This document shows, one piece after another, positions 8,739 through 17,510 of a stretch of DNA of 64,000 bases (the first letter of the stretch is position 1; each line of letters begins with the position of its first letter). The notes beneath the pieces are model-generated. The model worked only from the letters and a program-made list of their open reading frames with translations, searched no databases and was not told where the DNA came from. Position numbers and translations under genes: made by a program. Location of the stretch: contig NZ_RJUE01000061.1 in the NCBI RefSeq assembly GCF_024343735.1, forward strand, positions 186,001 through 250,000, given 5' to 3'. Source of the DNA: Lacihabitans sp. CCS-44. Its GTDB lineage: Bacteria > Bacteroidota > Bacteroidia > Cytophagales > Spirosomataceae.

Positions 8739-9845
8739 ATGCATTTTGTACATATTTTGTCCTATACTTGGGAAAACGGTGGGGCGTCAAAAGTGGTTTA
8801 TGATATAGCGAAATTCCAGGTTGAGCATGGTGAAAAAGTGACCATAATTACGATGGATTTGGAAGGCCAAAAAAGATATAAGGATATTGAAGGAGTGAAC
8901 TTTATTTCCATAGCTCCGCAATTGCTCACTAGGTTTCTTCCGTTGTTTTCCTCTGAATTATGGCAAATTTTGAAGAAAAATGAACATGGCTTTGATATCG
9001 TTCATTTGCATGGTTTATGGAATTTTACTTTGTTGGCGGCTTATTTACTCAGGCTGCATAATAAGAGTATTGTTACGGTTCATGGCTGTGCCCATCCTTA
9101 TACTTTCATAGGAAATAGACTAAAGAGGGTGTTGTTTACTTATAGTTTTCAAAAAAAATTTCTGAAAAAAGCAAGAATGGTTCATGTCCTTCATGAAGGA
9201 GAAAAAAATGAAGTAGCAAATTATCTAGGACAAGAAACATTAAATATTAGAATTATCCCCAACGGAATTGACGTACCAAAAATAAATTTCAAAACCATAA
9301 AAAAAGCCAACCAAGTACTCTTTTTGAGTAGGCTTCATCAAAAAAAAGGGCTGGATTTGCTTTTGCCAGCATTCAAACAAGTTATAGCTAAAATTCCTGA
9401 TGCTCAGTTGATCATTGCAGGGCCTGACTTCGGAATGCTGGGTTTTGTTCAAGATTTTATAAAAAAAAATAAACTTGAAAAGTCGGTGATTTATGTTGGA
9501 GCTGTGGATGGGCAAGCCAAAATAGATTTATTACTAAGTTCCAAGGTTTTCACACTTCCTTCTTATTCTGAAGGATTCTCTATAGCTGTTCTAGAGGCAT
9601 TGGTTTATCAATTGCCAGTGGTTGTATCTACTGAAACAGGACTTTCAAATGAGATAAAAGAATACCAAGCTGGGGAAGTAATAGCACTTAATATCGACTC
9701 CATTTCTAAATCAATCGTACAAATTTTACAAGACCAACAGTTGGCCGATAAAATGGCTACAAATGGTAGAAAATTGGTGGAAGAAAGATTCGAAACTTCA
9801 AAAGTTTGTGGCCAATTTGACCGAATTGTAAAACAACTTTTCTAA
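8739..9845 (+). CDS. Glycosyltransferase family 4
   Basis: 368-aa GT-B enzyme. It begins MHFVHILSYTWENGGASKVV with the glycine-rich acceptor loop GGASK. The second domain has LFLSRLHQKKGLDLLLPAF, then LPSYSEGFSIAVLEAL carrying the EX7E motif. It differs enough from the preceding GT4 protein to be expected to add a different residue. The 4-bp gap to the upstream gene supports translational coupling. Its stop overlaps the convergent membrane protein gene by four bases. Confidence 0.88.
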   Translation: MHFVHILSYTWENGGASKVVYDIAKFQVEHGEKVTIITMDLEGQKRYKDIEGVNFISIAPQLLTRFLPLFSSELWQILKKNEHGFDIVHLHGLWNFTLLAAYLLRLHNKSIVTVHGCAHPYTFIGNRLKRVLFTYSFQKKFLKKARMVHVLHEGEKNEVANYLGQETLNIRIIPNGIDVPKINFKTIKKANQVLFLSRLHQKKGLDLLLPAFKQVIAKIPDAQLIIAGPDFGMLGFVQDFIKKNKLEKSVIYVGAVDGQAKIDLLLSSKVFTLPSYSEGFSIAVLEALVYQLPVVVSTETGLSNEIKEYQAGEVIALNIDSISKSIVQILQDQQLADKMATNGRKLVEERFETSKVCGQFDRIVKQLF

Positions 9846-11107
9846 TTCCTCGAAGCTTGTCTGTCTTCCATTATCTTTATTAATGTTAATAATGTTGGTA
9901 TTATTACTGGCAAAAGGTGTCTTTCGAAGCCAAATGCTATGGTGTATGGTATAAAATATAGACCAATCAGACTTATATATTTAAGGCTAAGTGAAGCATG
10001 ATATTTCCTGTTTTTACCCAGTAACAATAGAAATAAATATACCAAACAAAACCATTGCAGCAGTCTAAATACGAGCATATAAGCCATCCCTAGTATTTTC
10101 AGTGGTGTAGTTAGGTTCTTTTCAAATCCAGGAAAAATTCCGTTTGGCCGAATATCAAACCAGATGGTTAGGATTTTGGTGGGCAATAATTCTACAATTT
10201 CTTTTTGGTGATTTTCAAAATAAGTGACCGTTTTTTCTTTAAACAATTCATTGAATTCCCATTCATTTTTTATAGAATAAGGAATTTTATAGTAATCCTC
10301 AAAATCTAAAATATCCAAAGAATATTTTGGATAAAGTTTTGCAGTTCTTTCGTTGTTTCCTTTATAAATATTAAACCACTCTAAAGAATATTTTAAGGTG
10401 AATTTTCCAGAGTTTTTTTGATTAAAAGAAGCCAAAGAAAATGCAGAAATAACTAATAATAAAAGACTTGCTATGATAAATTTTGTTTTTTTTCTGTCCG
10501 TAATCAGAATGATTACAGATAGAATTGGGATTATGTATAAGAAAGTATTCTTTGAAAAAAACAGTAAAGAAGGCAAAACAATAAAATATGCTTGTTGCCA
10601 CTTTGTAAATGGTTTATCGTTGGTTACCAAAAACCAATAGTAAGCCAAAATAGGTATGATATAGGCTTCTTCAAGGTCAATTTGGAGACCGTGTAGGAAC
10701 AATTGAGGGAAACTTAGTAAAAACCCCGCTATGATGACTTTAAAAATAGGCTTGATATTTCTTTTGTTTATACCTTCGTGCAGAAAGGGAATCCAAAGCA
10801 ATGAGAAAATTAGATTTTTAAGAAGTGTAACAAAAAGTATCTTTTGCGTGCCAAAAATTATGCTCAAATAGGCAATAAAATAAGGAATCGCCGGGAGTCT
10901 GTGGGCTCTAAAATCAATGTCAATATTGTCTGCATATTTACCTTCAAACTTGTTATGTTTAATGATGTTTTCTACAACGTCACCGAAATTAAAAGCTATT
11001 TCAAAAATTGAATGGTTCCAGTCTTTAAGATAAAAAAAATGCAAGAAAATAGAACCTCCCAGTAAATAGATCAAAGTAAATAAAACAAGTTTGGCTTTAG
11101 AAATCAT
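9842..11107 (-). CDS. Polytopic membrane protein of the glycan locus (GT39-like topology)
   Basis: About 421 aa with roughly ten transmembrane segments. An early extracytoplasmic loop contains DIDFRAHRLPAIPYFIAYLSIIFG, reminiscent of the first loop of GT-C/GT39 dolichyl-phosphate-mannose-type transferases, where acidic residues are catalytic. I see no decisive motif, so GT-C activity is a suggestion. I preferred ATG 11107 to a TTG at 11152 because MISKAKLVLFTLIYLLGG gives a normal first membrane segment and leaves room for the divergent promoter. It is transcribed against its neighbours. Confidence 0.55.
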   Translation of the reverse strand: MISKAKLVLFTLIYLLGGSIFLHFFYLKDWNHSIFEIAFNFGDVVENIIKHNKFEGKYADNIDIDFRAHRLPAIPYFIAYLSIIFGTQKILFVTLLKNLIFSLLWIPFLHEGINKRNIKPIFKVIIAGFLLSFPQLFLHGLQIDLEEAYIIPILAYYWFLVTNDKPFTKWQQAYFIVLPSLLFFSKNTFLYIIPILSVIILITDRKKTKFIIASLLLLVISAFSLASFNQKNSGKFTLKYSLEWFNIYKGNNERTAKLYPKYSLDILDFEDYYKIPYSIKNEWEFNELFKEKTVTYFENHQKEIVELLPTKILTIWFDIRPNGIFPGFEKNLTTPLKILGMAYMLVFRLLQWFCLVYLFLLLLGKNRKYHASLSLKYISLIGLYFIPYTIAFGFERHLLPVIIPTLLTLIKIMEDRQASRN

Positions 11108-11243
11108 AAAGAATTGTTGATGAAACTTTCTTTTTAGTGAAATACTTCCCAAAATTAGTATATAATCTCTTTGTTAGGATAGTTTTTTTTCTGTCACCAA
11201 ACCAGTCTTCTTACATGTTTGTAATTTTAATAGCTCAATTTAT

Positions 11244-11251
11244 TATCTTTG
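11244..11251 (+). promoter_or_regulatory. Promoter for the SGNH hydrolase gene
   Basis: TATCTTTG (-7) with TTTG at 11218-11221, spacing 22 nt, slightly longer than usual. It gives a leader of about 95 nt before ATG 11348 and argues against a gene between 11137 and 11469. Confidence 0.5.
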
Positions 11252-11347
11252 CCCACATTTTGGAAGAATCATTTAATTTGACAAAGGCATACTATGCTGA
11301 TATTCCAAAATTTATTGCCTTTAATCGATGCCTAAAAAAAACTATAA

Positions 11348-12418
11348 ATGCTAAAAGGTATTTTATCGAAAATCATCTATTTGTTCTACGTTTTGATCAT
11401 TGTAGCGGTAGCATTAGAGATATTTCTTCGTTTTTTCTCGCCCGTTCCAGTTCGTATAAAGGGAAATGAGGTTGTTTTGCCCAAAAATCAGAAATACACT
11501 TTGCCTAATGACAAGTTTTCTAAAATATCCAAAAATGCTATTCACACTAAAAATTCTGTAGGATTTAGGGGTGAAGAGTGGGATGTCAACTCAAAAAAGA
11601 CAAAGATTATATTCGTGGGGGGAAGTACAACAGAGTGTTTTTTTATAGATGACAACAAACATTGGCCTTTTTTGGTCGGCAAAAAAATAGGATCCCAATT
11701 TTTAGTGAACAATGCTGGACTAAACGGACATTCGACAAAAGGGCATATTTCACTGCTAAACGGATATTTGTCTGAATTAAGGCCTGATTTTGCTTTCTTT
11801 TTAATTGGCATAAACGACCTTGCCACCACCGAAAATGGCGGAAATAGCTTCGATAGAAAGCTTACTGAGAAAAATGGCGAATATTATGTGTTACAAATTG
11901 AGGAACATTCAAGACTAGTAAATCTAATTCATTCATTTTATAGAAGTTATCAAGCCTTTAAATTGGGAGTAAGAGACAATGCTGAATGGACTTTGAAAAA
12001 GCAAGACATGCAGAATTACCTTAGCCAGTATGAAATGAACAAAGTTCTTGAATTACACAAAAAAGCTCAAGCACAGTATGCGAAAAGGGTTTTGTCTTTG
12101 ATAAATATTTGTAAAAAGAACGGTGTAAAGCCCATATTCGTTACACAACCTTTGCTTTTTGGAGAGGGAATTGATCCAACTTCGGGTATAGATTTGGGCA
12201 ACTATGAAATTTACAACATGAGCGGCATTCAATATTTTCAGAAGCTCGAAATTTACAATCAAACGGTGAGGGAATTGTGTGAAAAGCAGAACTTAAAGTG
12301 CATAGATTTAGCGAAATTGTTACCGAAAGACAGTAAATATTTTTTTGATGATATGCATTTTTCAGATGCCGGTTGCGAGAAAATAAGTGAAATCATTTTT
12401 GAAAATTGGAAAAAGTAA
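11348..12418 (+). CDS. SGNH/GDSL hydrolase, membrane-anchored
   Basis: 356-aa protein with one N-terminal membrane anchor (about 5-28) and an SGNH esterase domain. Block I is FVGGSTTEC with the nucleophile Ser, block II NNAGLNGHST carries the Gly, block III IGINDL the Asn, and block V DDMHFSDAG the Asp-x-x-His pair. The set is complete, so it should be an active esterase or O-acetyl transferase/esterase facing the periplasm. Next to an acyltransferase 3 protein it probably edits acyl decorations on the polysaccharide. It ends the glycan locus. Confidence 0.82.
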   Translation: MLKGILSKIIYLFYVLIIVAVALEIFLRFFSPVPVRIKGNEVVLPKNQKYTLPNDKFSKISKNAIHTKNSVGFRGEEWDVNSKKTKIIFVGGSTTECFFIDDNKHWPFLVGKKIGSQFLVNNAGLNGHSTKGHISLLNGYLSELRPDFAFFLIGINDLATTENGGNSFDRKLTEKNGEYYVLQIEEHSRLVNLIHSFYRSYQAFKLGVRDNAEWTLKKQDMQNYLSQYEMNKVLELHKKAQAQYAKRVLSLINICKKNGVKPIFVTQPLLFGEGIDPTSGIDLGNYEIYNMSGIQYFQKLEIYNQTVRELCEKQNLKCIDLAKLLPKDSKYFFDDMHFSDAGCEKISEIIFENWKK

Positions 12419-12457
12419 GTTTTTTGTAATGAAAAAGGGGTTTTATTTAAGTTTCAA

Positions 12458-12488
12458 TTTGTTTATTAGAAATAAAATCTTAATTTTG
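12458..12488 (+). promoter_or_regulatory. Consensus Bacteroidota promoter of rplU-rpmA
   Basis: TTTG (12458-12461), a 19-nt spacer, then TAATTTTG (12481-12488). This is a textbook match to the primary-sigma consensus of the phylum, 39 bp before the rplU start. Confidence 0.8.
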
Positions 12489-12526
12489 CACTCCAATTTT
12501 TTTATTATCATTTAAATTTAGCTAAG

Positions 12527-12841
12527 ATGTACGCAATCGTAGAGATAGCAGGCCAGCAGTTTAAAGTTGAAAAGGGTCGTTTCATTTATACCCACCGTTT
12601 GGCGGGAGAAACGAACGCTGAGCTTGTTTTTGACAAGGTACTCCTTGTTGATAATGGCGGTGCAGTTTCAGTAGGAGCTCCAACCGTGGCAGGTGCAACC
12701 GTAAAATGCACAATTATTGAACACTTGAAAGGTGAGAAAGTCATCGTTTTCAAGAAAAAAAGACGTAAAGGTTATCAGAAGCAAAATGGACACCGTCAGT
12801 CGTTGACAAAGATTCAGATTGACGAAATAATTGCAGCTTAA
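12527..12841 (+). CDS. rplU: 50S ribosomal protein L21
   Basis: 104-aa L21, starting [17 protein letters not shown] and carrying the conserved [20 protein letters not shown] 23S rRNA-binding segment. Length is normal. It is a large-subunit protein next to domain structures of 23S rRNA, and as usual is followed immediately by rpmA (29-bp gap). It is driven by the consensus promoter at 12458. Confidence 0.97.
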   Translation: MYAIVEIAGQQFKVEKGRFIYTHRLAGETNAELVFDKVLLVDNGGAVSVGAPTVAGATVKCTIIEHLKGEKVIVFKKKRRKGYQKQNGHRQSLTKIQIDEIIAA

Positions 12842-12870
12842 TTAATTAATATTTAAAACATTAAAAGACG

Positions 12871-13137
12871 ATGGCACATAAGAAAGGAGTCGGTAGTTCT
12901 AGAAACGGTCGTGAATCAGAAAGCAAGCGTTTGGGCGTTAAATTGTATGGTGGTCAGTCAGCTATTGCTGGTAATATCATCGTTCGTCAGCGTGGAACAA
13001 AGCACAATCCAGGTCAAAATGTTGGTTTAGGTCGTGACCATACTTTGTTTGCTTTAAGAGATGGTCTAGTGACTTTCAAAAAAGGTCGTGATGGCAAATC
13101 ATTTGTACATGTGCTTCCTGCACCTGTAGAAGCTTAA
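12871..13137 (+). CDS. rpmA: 50S ribosomal protein L27
   Basis: 88-aa L27 starting [22 protein letters not shown], with [17 protein letters not shown] and the C-terminal FVHVLP. The N-terminal tail reaches the peptidyl-transferase centre. There is no Firmicutes-type cleavable extension. Co-transcribed with rplU and followed by a strong terminator. Confidence 0.97.
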   Translation: MAHKKGVGSSRNGRESESKRLGVKLYGGQSAIAGNIIVRQRGTKHNPGQNVGLGRDHTLFALRDGLVTFKKGRDGKSFVHVLPAPVEA

Positions 13138-13155
13138 TTTCCGTTAAGAAATTCG

Positions 13156-13182
13156 AAAAAAAGAGGCTCAGCCTCTTTTTTT
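13156..13182 (+). terminator. Terminator of rplU-rpmA
   Basis: AAGAGGC (13161-13167), 3-nt loop, GCCTCTT (13171-13177), flanked by A and T runs that lengthen the stem. Rho-independent terminator 20 bp after rpmA. Confidence 0.85.
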
Positions 13183-13245
13183 ATGCCCAAAAATCAAACT
13201 TAATCTATAAAACTGGTGTTTTAAAGGTTAGCAAAAGATAATTAT

Positions 13246-13842
13246 ATGTTGAAGAGAAATACTATGATTTACACAGAATTGAGTCCAAATCCGAACTCAA
13301 TGAAGTTTGTTCTAAATTTTGAAATAGTACCTGAGGGTTTGTCATTCGATTATCCTGATATGGCTTCTGCCATGGATGAATCTAAAGCCTCACCTCTTGC
13401 GGCAGATATTTTTCAGTTTCATTTTGTTCAAAGGGTATTTTTGTCTTCCAACTTTATTACTATCACCAAAGACTCAGATATTGAATGGGAAGAGTGTTTA
13501 TTTGACCTTAAAAAATTCCTGAAGATATTTTTTGATGAGAACAATTCTGTTTTTGCTCAAAAGACTATAGATTCTAATACCTTAATTGTAGATGCCAATG
13601 ATTCTTCTATAGTTGCCAAAATCAAGGCTACATTGGATCAATACGTACGTCCGGCAGTTGAATCTGACGGTGGAGCTATTAATTTCTCCTCGTTTGACGA
13701 AGAATCGGGATTGGTGAAAGTATTCCTTCAAGGCTCTTGTAGTGGATGTCCATCTGCCACTATTACGCTCAAATCAGGTATTGAACGTTTATTGACCTCT
13801 ATGGTTCCTGAGGTTAAATTGGTAGAGGCAGAAGAAATATAA
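13246..13842 (+). CDS. Nfu/NifU-type Fe-S scaffold protein
   Basis: About 198 aa. An N-terminal Nfu domain (from MIYTELSPNPNSMKFVLNFE) is joined to a C-terminal NifU-like domain containing VRPAVESDGGAI and the cluster-binding CSGCPS (CxxC near residue 166). Family members carry 4Fe-4S clusters to target apoproteins in the cytoplasm. Two in-frame ATGs exist; the second (13264) begins exactly at the conserved domain and may be the true start. The gene stands alone, convergent with the XRE regulator. Confidence 0.88.
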   Translation: MLKRNTMIYTELSPNPNSMKFVLNFEIVPEGLSFDYPDMASAMDESKASPLAADIFQFHFVQRVFLSSNFITITKDSDIEWEECLFDLKKFLKIFFDENNSVFAQKTIDSNTLIVDANDSSIVAKIKATLDQYVRPAVESDGGAINFSSFDEESGLVKVFLQGSCSGCPSATITLKSGIERLLTSMVPEVKLVEAEEI

Positions 13843-13846
13843 GCAA

Positions 13847-15325
13847 TTAAGATAGCTTTGCAATAGCCTCTTTCATTTGATTTATTTGCCTTTTTTTCTG
13901 TAGAATAGTTGGTGCAGCGACTCTTTCCTTACAATCAAAAATCGAGCATTTTTCACACGTTTGATTTACCTTTTGGTGCTTTACCTTTGAATCATTCAAG
14001 AAAGCGATTTTTTGACTTACCTCCGGGGATATTTCAAAACCGATACTTACACTTACATTAGTGCTTTCCAGAATATTCAAAGGTCTAGCAATAGATATCA
14101 CAAAGTATTGATTTCCAGCATCTTCATAGTCTGACACTTGAGCTTGTATAAGCAATTCGTCTTTCTTGTTTTTTTGTAAAGACGATAGTTCGTCAAGTAT
14201 TTTTAGAGAAACCCATCTTCGGCAATAGTTTTCGTTTTTGCTTTCTTGCGGGTCATGCAATTTTGAAAGGTGCAGCTCTTTTGTTAAAACATAATCTTTT
14301 GAGCCTACTGGAGCTTCAAACCTCAAGAAAAACAATTTGTCAATTTCAAAACAATTCGGAAGGATACTAAAAACCCTGTGAAGTAAGGTTTCTGGAGTGG
14401 TTTGAAACTTATTTATTATATCACTTAGCTTTTTCTCTGAGAACTTTTCTGATGAAAAAAGTTGCTTTAAACTTTGAACCAAAGGCTCTTTTTTGATCAA
14501 AATAGCCCCAGCGAAATATGAAGCTTGGAAATTATTAAAAACCTCATCGAAAGAGTTAACTTGAATCCAGGAGGATGTCATAGGTCTCATTTTGAGGTTC
14601 ATGTGTAGGAAACCCAATTCTCTTGCCAATGTAAAAGCTCTTTGATCAGACGATATCCTTTTGTTAATTAAGAGTTTTTTTGATTTCGGAATAAATACTG
14701 ACCTAATCGAGCCTAAAATTGGATAATCTTTTTCATCGAAAAATTCAATGATTATTCCATACTGATCAGAAAGTAGATTTGACAAATAAAATTCGTCTAT
14801 TACTTTTTCATCAGGAATGTTGTTCTTTTTTAAAAAATCTTCTGCAATTTCTTCAAGCTCTGGGAAATAGTTGTTGTGCATTTCTTGGTAGGAGCGGAGC
14901 ACAGCAAAATAGAACTGCTCCACACTCATACTGTAACTTTTACCAATTTTTATGATGGTGTTGATAAATGCACTTAGCTTGGTAGGTGCATCTGACAGCA
15001 TTTCCAACAAATTAGCGGGGTCAATTCCAAAAAAATCAAATGGGATTTCAGTTAGAAAATTCGATTTGAGTAAATTAGAAATAGGCTGAAGTTTTTTGTT
15101 AAGTTTTAGAGAAACCAAATTGTCATATTCAATTCCCAAAGCCTCCGCCAAAGAAGAAATTTTGTCCGCTTTTGGGTATTTTTTACCTTTTTCAATTTCA
15201 TTGATATAAGACATCGAAAGGCCCGAAACATTTGAAAGATCTTGTAATGAAAAGTTCTTTTCTTGACGTAATTGCTTGAGTTTTAGCCCAAATATCAACT
15301 TTATGTGATCGGTGTTTAGACTCAT
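13847..15325 (-). CDS. XRE regulator with degenerate IrrE/ImmA domain and C-terminal Cys cluster
   Basis: 492 aa. The N-terminal HTH_3 domain (about 10-67: LKQLRQEKNFSLQDLSNVSG, then SYINEIEKGKKYPK) is complete. A ImmA/IrrE (M78)-like domain follows at about 180-300, but the zinc motif HExxH reads R235-E-L-G-F239, so both His ligands are lost. The C-terminal region resembles the domain of RamB/ScfR-type short-chain acyl-CoA-responsive regulators and ends with Cys457, Cys460 and Cys465 (CEKCSIFDC). It is probably a DNA-binding metabolic regulator that senses a ligand rather than a protease. A minus-strand -7 box (CAAATTTA, 15358-15365) lies upstream. The pxp run begins about 520 bp away, but a regulatory link is unproven. 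Confidence 0.75.
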   Translation of the reverse strand: MSLNTDHIKLIFGLKLKQLRQEKNFSLQDLSNVSGLSMSYINEIEKGKKYPKADKISSLAEALGIEYDNLVSLKLNKKLQPISNLLKSNFLTEIPFDFFGIDPANLLEMLSDAPTKLSAFINTIIKIGKSYSMSVEQFYFAVLRSYQEMHNNYFPELEEIAEDFLKKNNIPDEKVIDEFYLSNLLSDQYGIIIEFFDEKDYPILGSIRSVFIPKSKKLLINKRISSDQRAFTLARELGFLHMNLKMRPMTSSWIQVNSFDEVFNNFQASYFAGAILIKKEPLVQSLKQLFSSEKFSEKKLSDIINKFQTTPETLLHRVFSILPNCFEIDKLFFLRFEAPVGSKDYVLTKELHLSKLHDPQESKNENYCRRWVSLKILDELSSLQKNKKDELLIQAQVSDYEDAGNQYFVISIARPLNILESTNVSVSIGFEISPEVSQKIAFLNDSKVKHQKVNQTCEKCSIFDCKERVAAPTILQKKRQINQMKEAIAKLS

Positions 15326-15357
15326 GGTTTAAAGAGGGCTAATTTTAAAGTTTTAGA

Positions 15358-15365
15358 CAAATTTA
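15358..15365 (-). promoter_or_regulatory. Candidate -7 box for the XRE regulator
   Basis: Reads TAAATTTG on the minus strand, 33 bp before ATG 15325 and overlapping the stop codon of the upstream lipoprotein gene. No -33 element checked as convincing. Confidence 0.4.
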
Positions 15366-15809
15366 GTTTTTAGATTCAACAAATTCCATATTAATTTCTG
15401 ACCCAACACCAGACAAAAAATTACCTGTACTGGCTTGCAAAGTCAGTTTTCCTTTCGAAAGCGTAATTATCTTAAATTGTCCTTTAAAACTTGTGATGTT
15501 GATATCTAAAACCGTTTCTTGAGAAAGTAAATCCCAAGTTCCTCGGTTTAAAATGTTTTTCGTGAGTTTATCAACAGCTCTGGTCTCTTTATCTGTCCGA
15601 AACTCAAATTGCAAACCATAAAGGGCTACTGCCGCGATATTTAATTCCGAGTTGGTTAGAGTTTTTCCGTTTGTGTCAGTATATCTGCTTAATTGCCAGC
15701 CATTTAAGGACAGTAATTCAGATTGACTAAGATTCGTTGGTTCTACCTTGTCATCCTTACAAGCCAAAGAAATGAAAGTAACAAATGCTATTATTAAGAC
15801 TTTTTTCAT
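15363..15809 (-). CDS. Hypothetical lipoprotein
   Basis: 148 aa with a lipoprotein signal peptide ending at Cys17 (TFISLAC), followed by KDDK. The mature part has LNGWQLSRYTDTNGK, then alternating strands with GTWDLLSQETVLDI. This pattern resembles lipocalin-like or META-like single-domain lipoproteins, but I do not recognise a named family. It shares a 36-bp divergent region with the T9SS cargo gene. Confidence 0.6.
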   Translation of the reverse strand: MKKVLIIAFVTFISLACKDDKVEPTNLSQSELLSLNGWQLSRYTDTNGKTLTNSELNIAAVALYGLQFEFRTDKETRAVDKLTKNILNRGTWDLLSQETVLDINITSFKGQFKIITLSKGKLTLQASTGNFLSGVGSEINMEFVESKN

Positions 15810-15820
15810 TTTTTTTGAGT

Positions 15821-15828
15821 TAATTTTG
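15821..15828 (+). promoter_or_regulatory. Candidate -7 box before the T9SS/pxp run
   Basis: TAATTTTG 17 bp before ATG 15846; implies a very short leader. The -33 position is not clear. Confidence 0.45.
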
Positions 15829-15845
15829 TAATAAAACGAAATAGA

Positions 15846-17510
15846 ATGCCTACAAATTTAGGAAAGAAATATTTAGGATATATTAATAGGCAATTTTATA
15901 TATTTATTTTTTGTATTTTCTCTATTTCTAGCTATTCTCAGACCTGTCCACAGACCCTCGATTTTGACTTTAAACCCTCTCAATCGGGCAATGGAATCAA
16001 TTGGTTACAATTTCCGGAGTTTGAATTACCGTTCAAAATCGTCTATGGTGGACCTTCTAGATTTGTGAATACTGGGCTAATGTTTAAGCGAGGATTTACG
16101 CATCTTTCGAATCCGAATTTTTTAAATCTCATACCAGAAAAAAATAGAGCATTTATACAATATAGTGTTGCTTACACAAATCCGGCTCAGCCTTGGATGA
16201 CGCATAAATCACCTTTCAACAACGATTTGAGCGTTTCACAAAAATATTGGGACTCGGAAATTACCAGAATGATTGATGAAACTAATGGAGTTGATAGGAT
16301 TGCTTCTGATATTTTTGTGTTTGATGTAGAAACCCAACTAAAATCGGATGATTCTATTTTGGTATTGAAGAATTCTAGCGTGGTTCCACAGCAATTTAGG
16401 AATTTATCCAATCAACAGTTTATTGAGCAATATAAGCGTGGAATTCAGGAATTGTATGGAAAAGCCATGCAATACATTTTGGAAAAAGGAAAAGTGACTG
16501 CTCAAAATGTTAGTTCTTACTCAGATGCCCCCATTCTCAACACTTTCATAAATATTCAGGGGAGGTCATGGGATGCTTGGAAAACTGATAAATCTGTAGT
16601 GAATTATTTGTGTTATGATTTTGATAAGAATCAGGTAGGTGGTTTGGCCTATAATTCACAGACATTTATGACACCTTCGGCTTATTTTTATTATGACTAT
16701 CCACATCCTTTTGCGGGTGAGTATTTGTCCTATTTGTTGTTTCAAATTGAGGCCAATAGAGCTTGGACGAATAAAGAACAAATGCTTTTCGTGTGGGGAA
16801 AATATAGCTTTAACAAAGAGTTTGTGCTGAAAAACATAAAACCCTGGATGGCGGAATCGATGGCTATTTTTCCGTTTTTTGCTGGAGCAAAGGGTTTATG
16901 GCTTTGGGAGGATCCGACAATTACAGAAAACGATATGTCTAATTATGAGTACTTTACAAAGGGTTTATATAGGCTGTCGAAGTTTAAAAATATGTTTGAG
17001 GGCGATTACAAACTTATAGAGACCATATCTGCAAGAGAGTATAACGAAACCAAGAAGCCAATTTGGAGAGGAGTTCTGAAAGAAAATAAATTGCTTGTAG
17101 TGGCTCATAACCCGAACGCTAAATCAGATACAGAAGAAGCTAAAATATTGGTCAGTTATGGTAATTTTAGCAAAGAAATCACGCTAAAAGGCTATGAAAT
17201 CTTTCTCTGTCAGTTTGATCTTTTATTGGCAACAGGCCTTGAACCAAATATCAATTTTACAGAATTACAATGTTTTCCTAATCCAACCTCAGGACAAATA
17301 AGGGTACAATTTGAACTGAAATCTGCCACGAATTTTAGATTAAGAATTACAGATATTTTGGGTAAAACTCTTTATAATGAAGAAGTTAAATCCAAAGAAT
17401 TGGTTTTCGATAGATTGATAAACGTTTCGGACTTTAAAGCCAATGAACTCATAGTCAGTATAGAAGATGGGTCATCTTTAGTTTCCAAAAAAATTATTAT
17501 TGCACAATGA
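15846..17510 (+). CDS. Secreted protein with T9SS type A sorting domain
   Basis: 554 aa. A signal peptide (about 10-31, ending SYSQ) leads into a large domain (about 35-450) with spaced aromatic motifs ([42 protein letters not shown]). These suggest a TIM-barrel, glycoside-hydrolase-like fold, though I cannot name a family. The last 75 residues are a T9SS type A domain ([16 protein letters not shown], then [12 protein letters not shown] and KKIIIAQ), which directs export across the outer membrane and surface anchoring or release. Its stop overlaps the start of the next gene by four bases, an odd partner for a cytoplasmic-type protein. Confidence 0.75.
   Translation: MPTNLGKKYLGYINRQFYIFIFCIFSISSYSQTCPQTLDFDFKPSQSGNGINWLQFPEFELPFKIVYGGPSRFVNTGLMFKRGFTHLSNPNFLNLIPEKNRAFIQYSVAYTNPAQPWMTHKSPFNNDLSVSQKYWDSEITRMIDETNGVDRIASDIFVFDVETQLKSDDSILVLKNSSVVPQQFRNLSNQQFIEQYKRGIQELYGKAMQYILEKGKVTAQNVSSYSDAPILNTFINIQGRSWDAWKTDKSVVNYLCYDFDKNQVGGLAYNSQTFMTPSAYFYYDYPHPFAGEYLSYLLFQIEANRAWTNKEQMLFVWGKYSFNKEFVLKNIKPWMAESMAIFPFFAGAKGLWLWEDPTITENDMSNYEYFTKGLYRLSKFKNMFEGDYKLIETISAREYNETKKPIWRGVLKENKLLVVAHNPNAKSDTEEAKILVSYGNFSKEITLKGYEIFLCQFDLLLATGLEPNINFTELQCFPNPTSGQIRVQFELKSATNFRLRITDILGKTLYNEEVKSKELVFDRLINVSDFKANELIVSIEDGSSLVSKKIIIAQ

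Noticed and set aside
11137-11469. A 110-codon plus-strand open frame before the SGNH hydrolase gene
   Set aside because: It overlaps both the hydrolase start and a well-placed promoter (11218-11251), and its residues show no domain pattern. The hydrolase frame has all four SGNH blocks.
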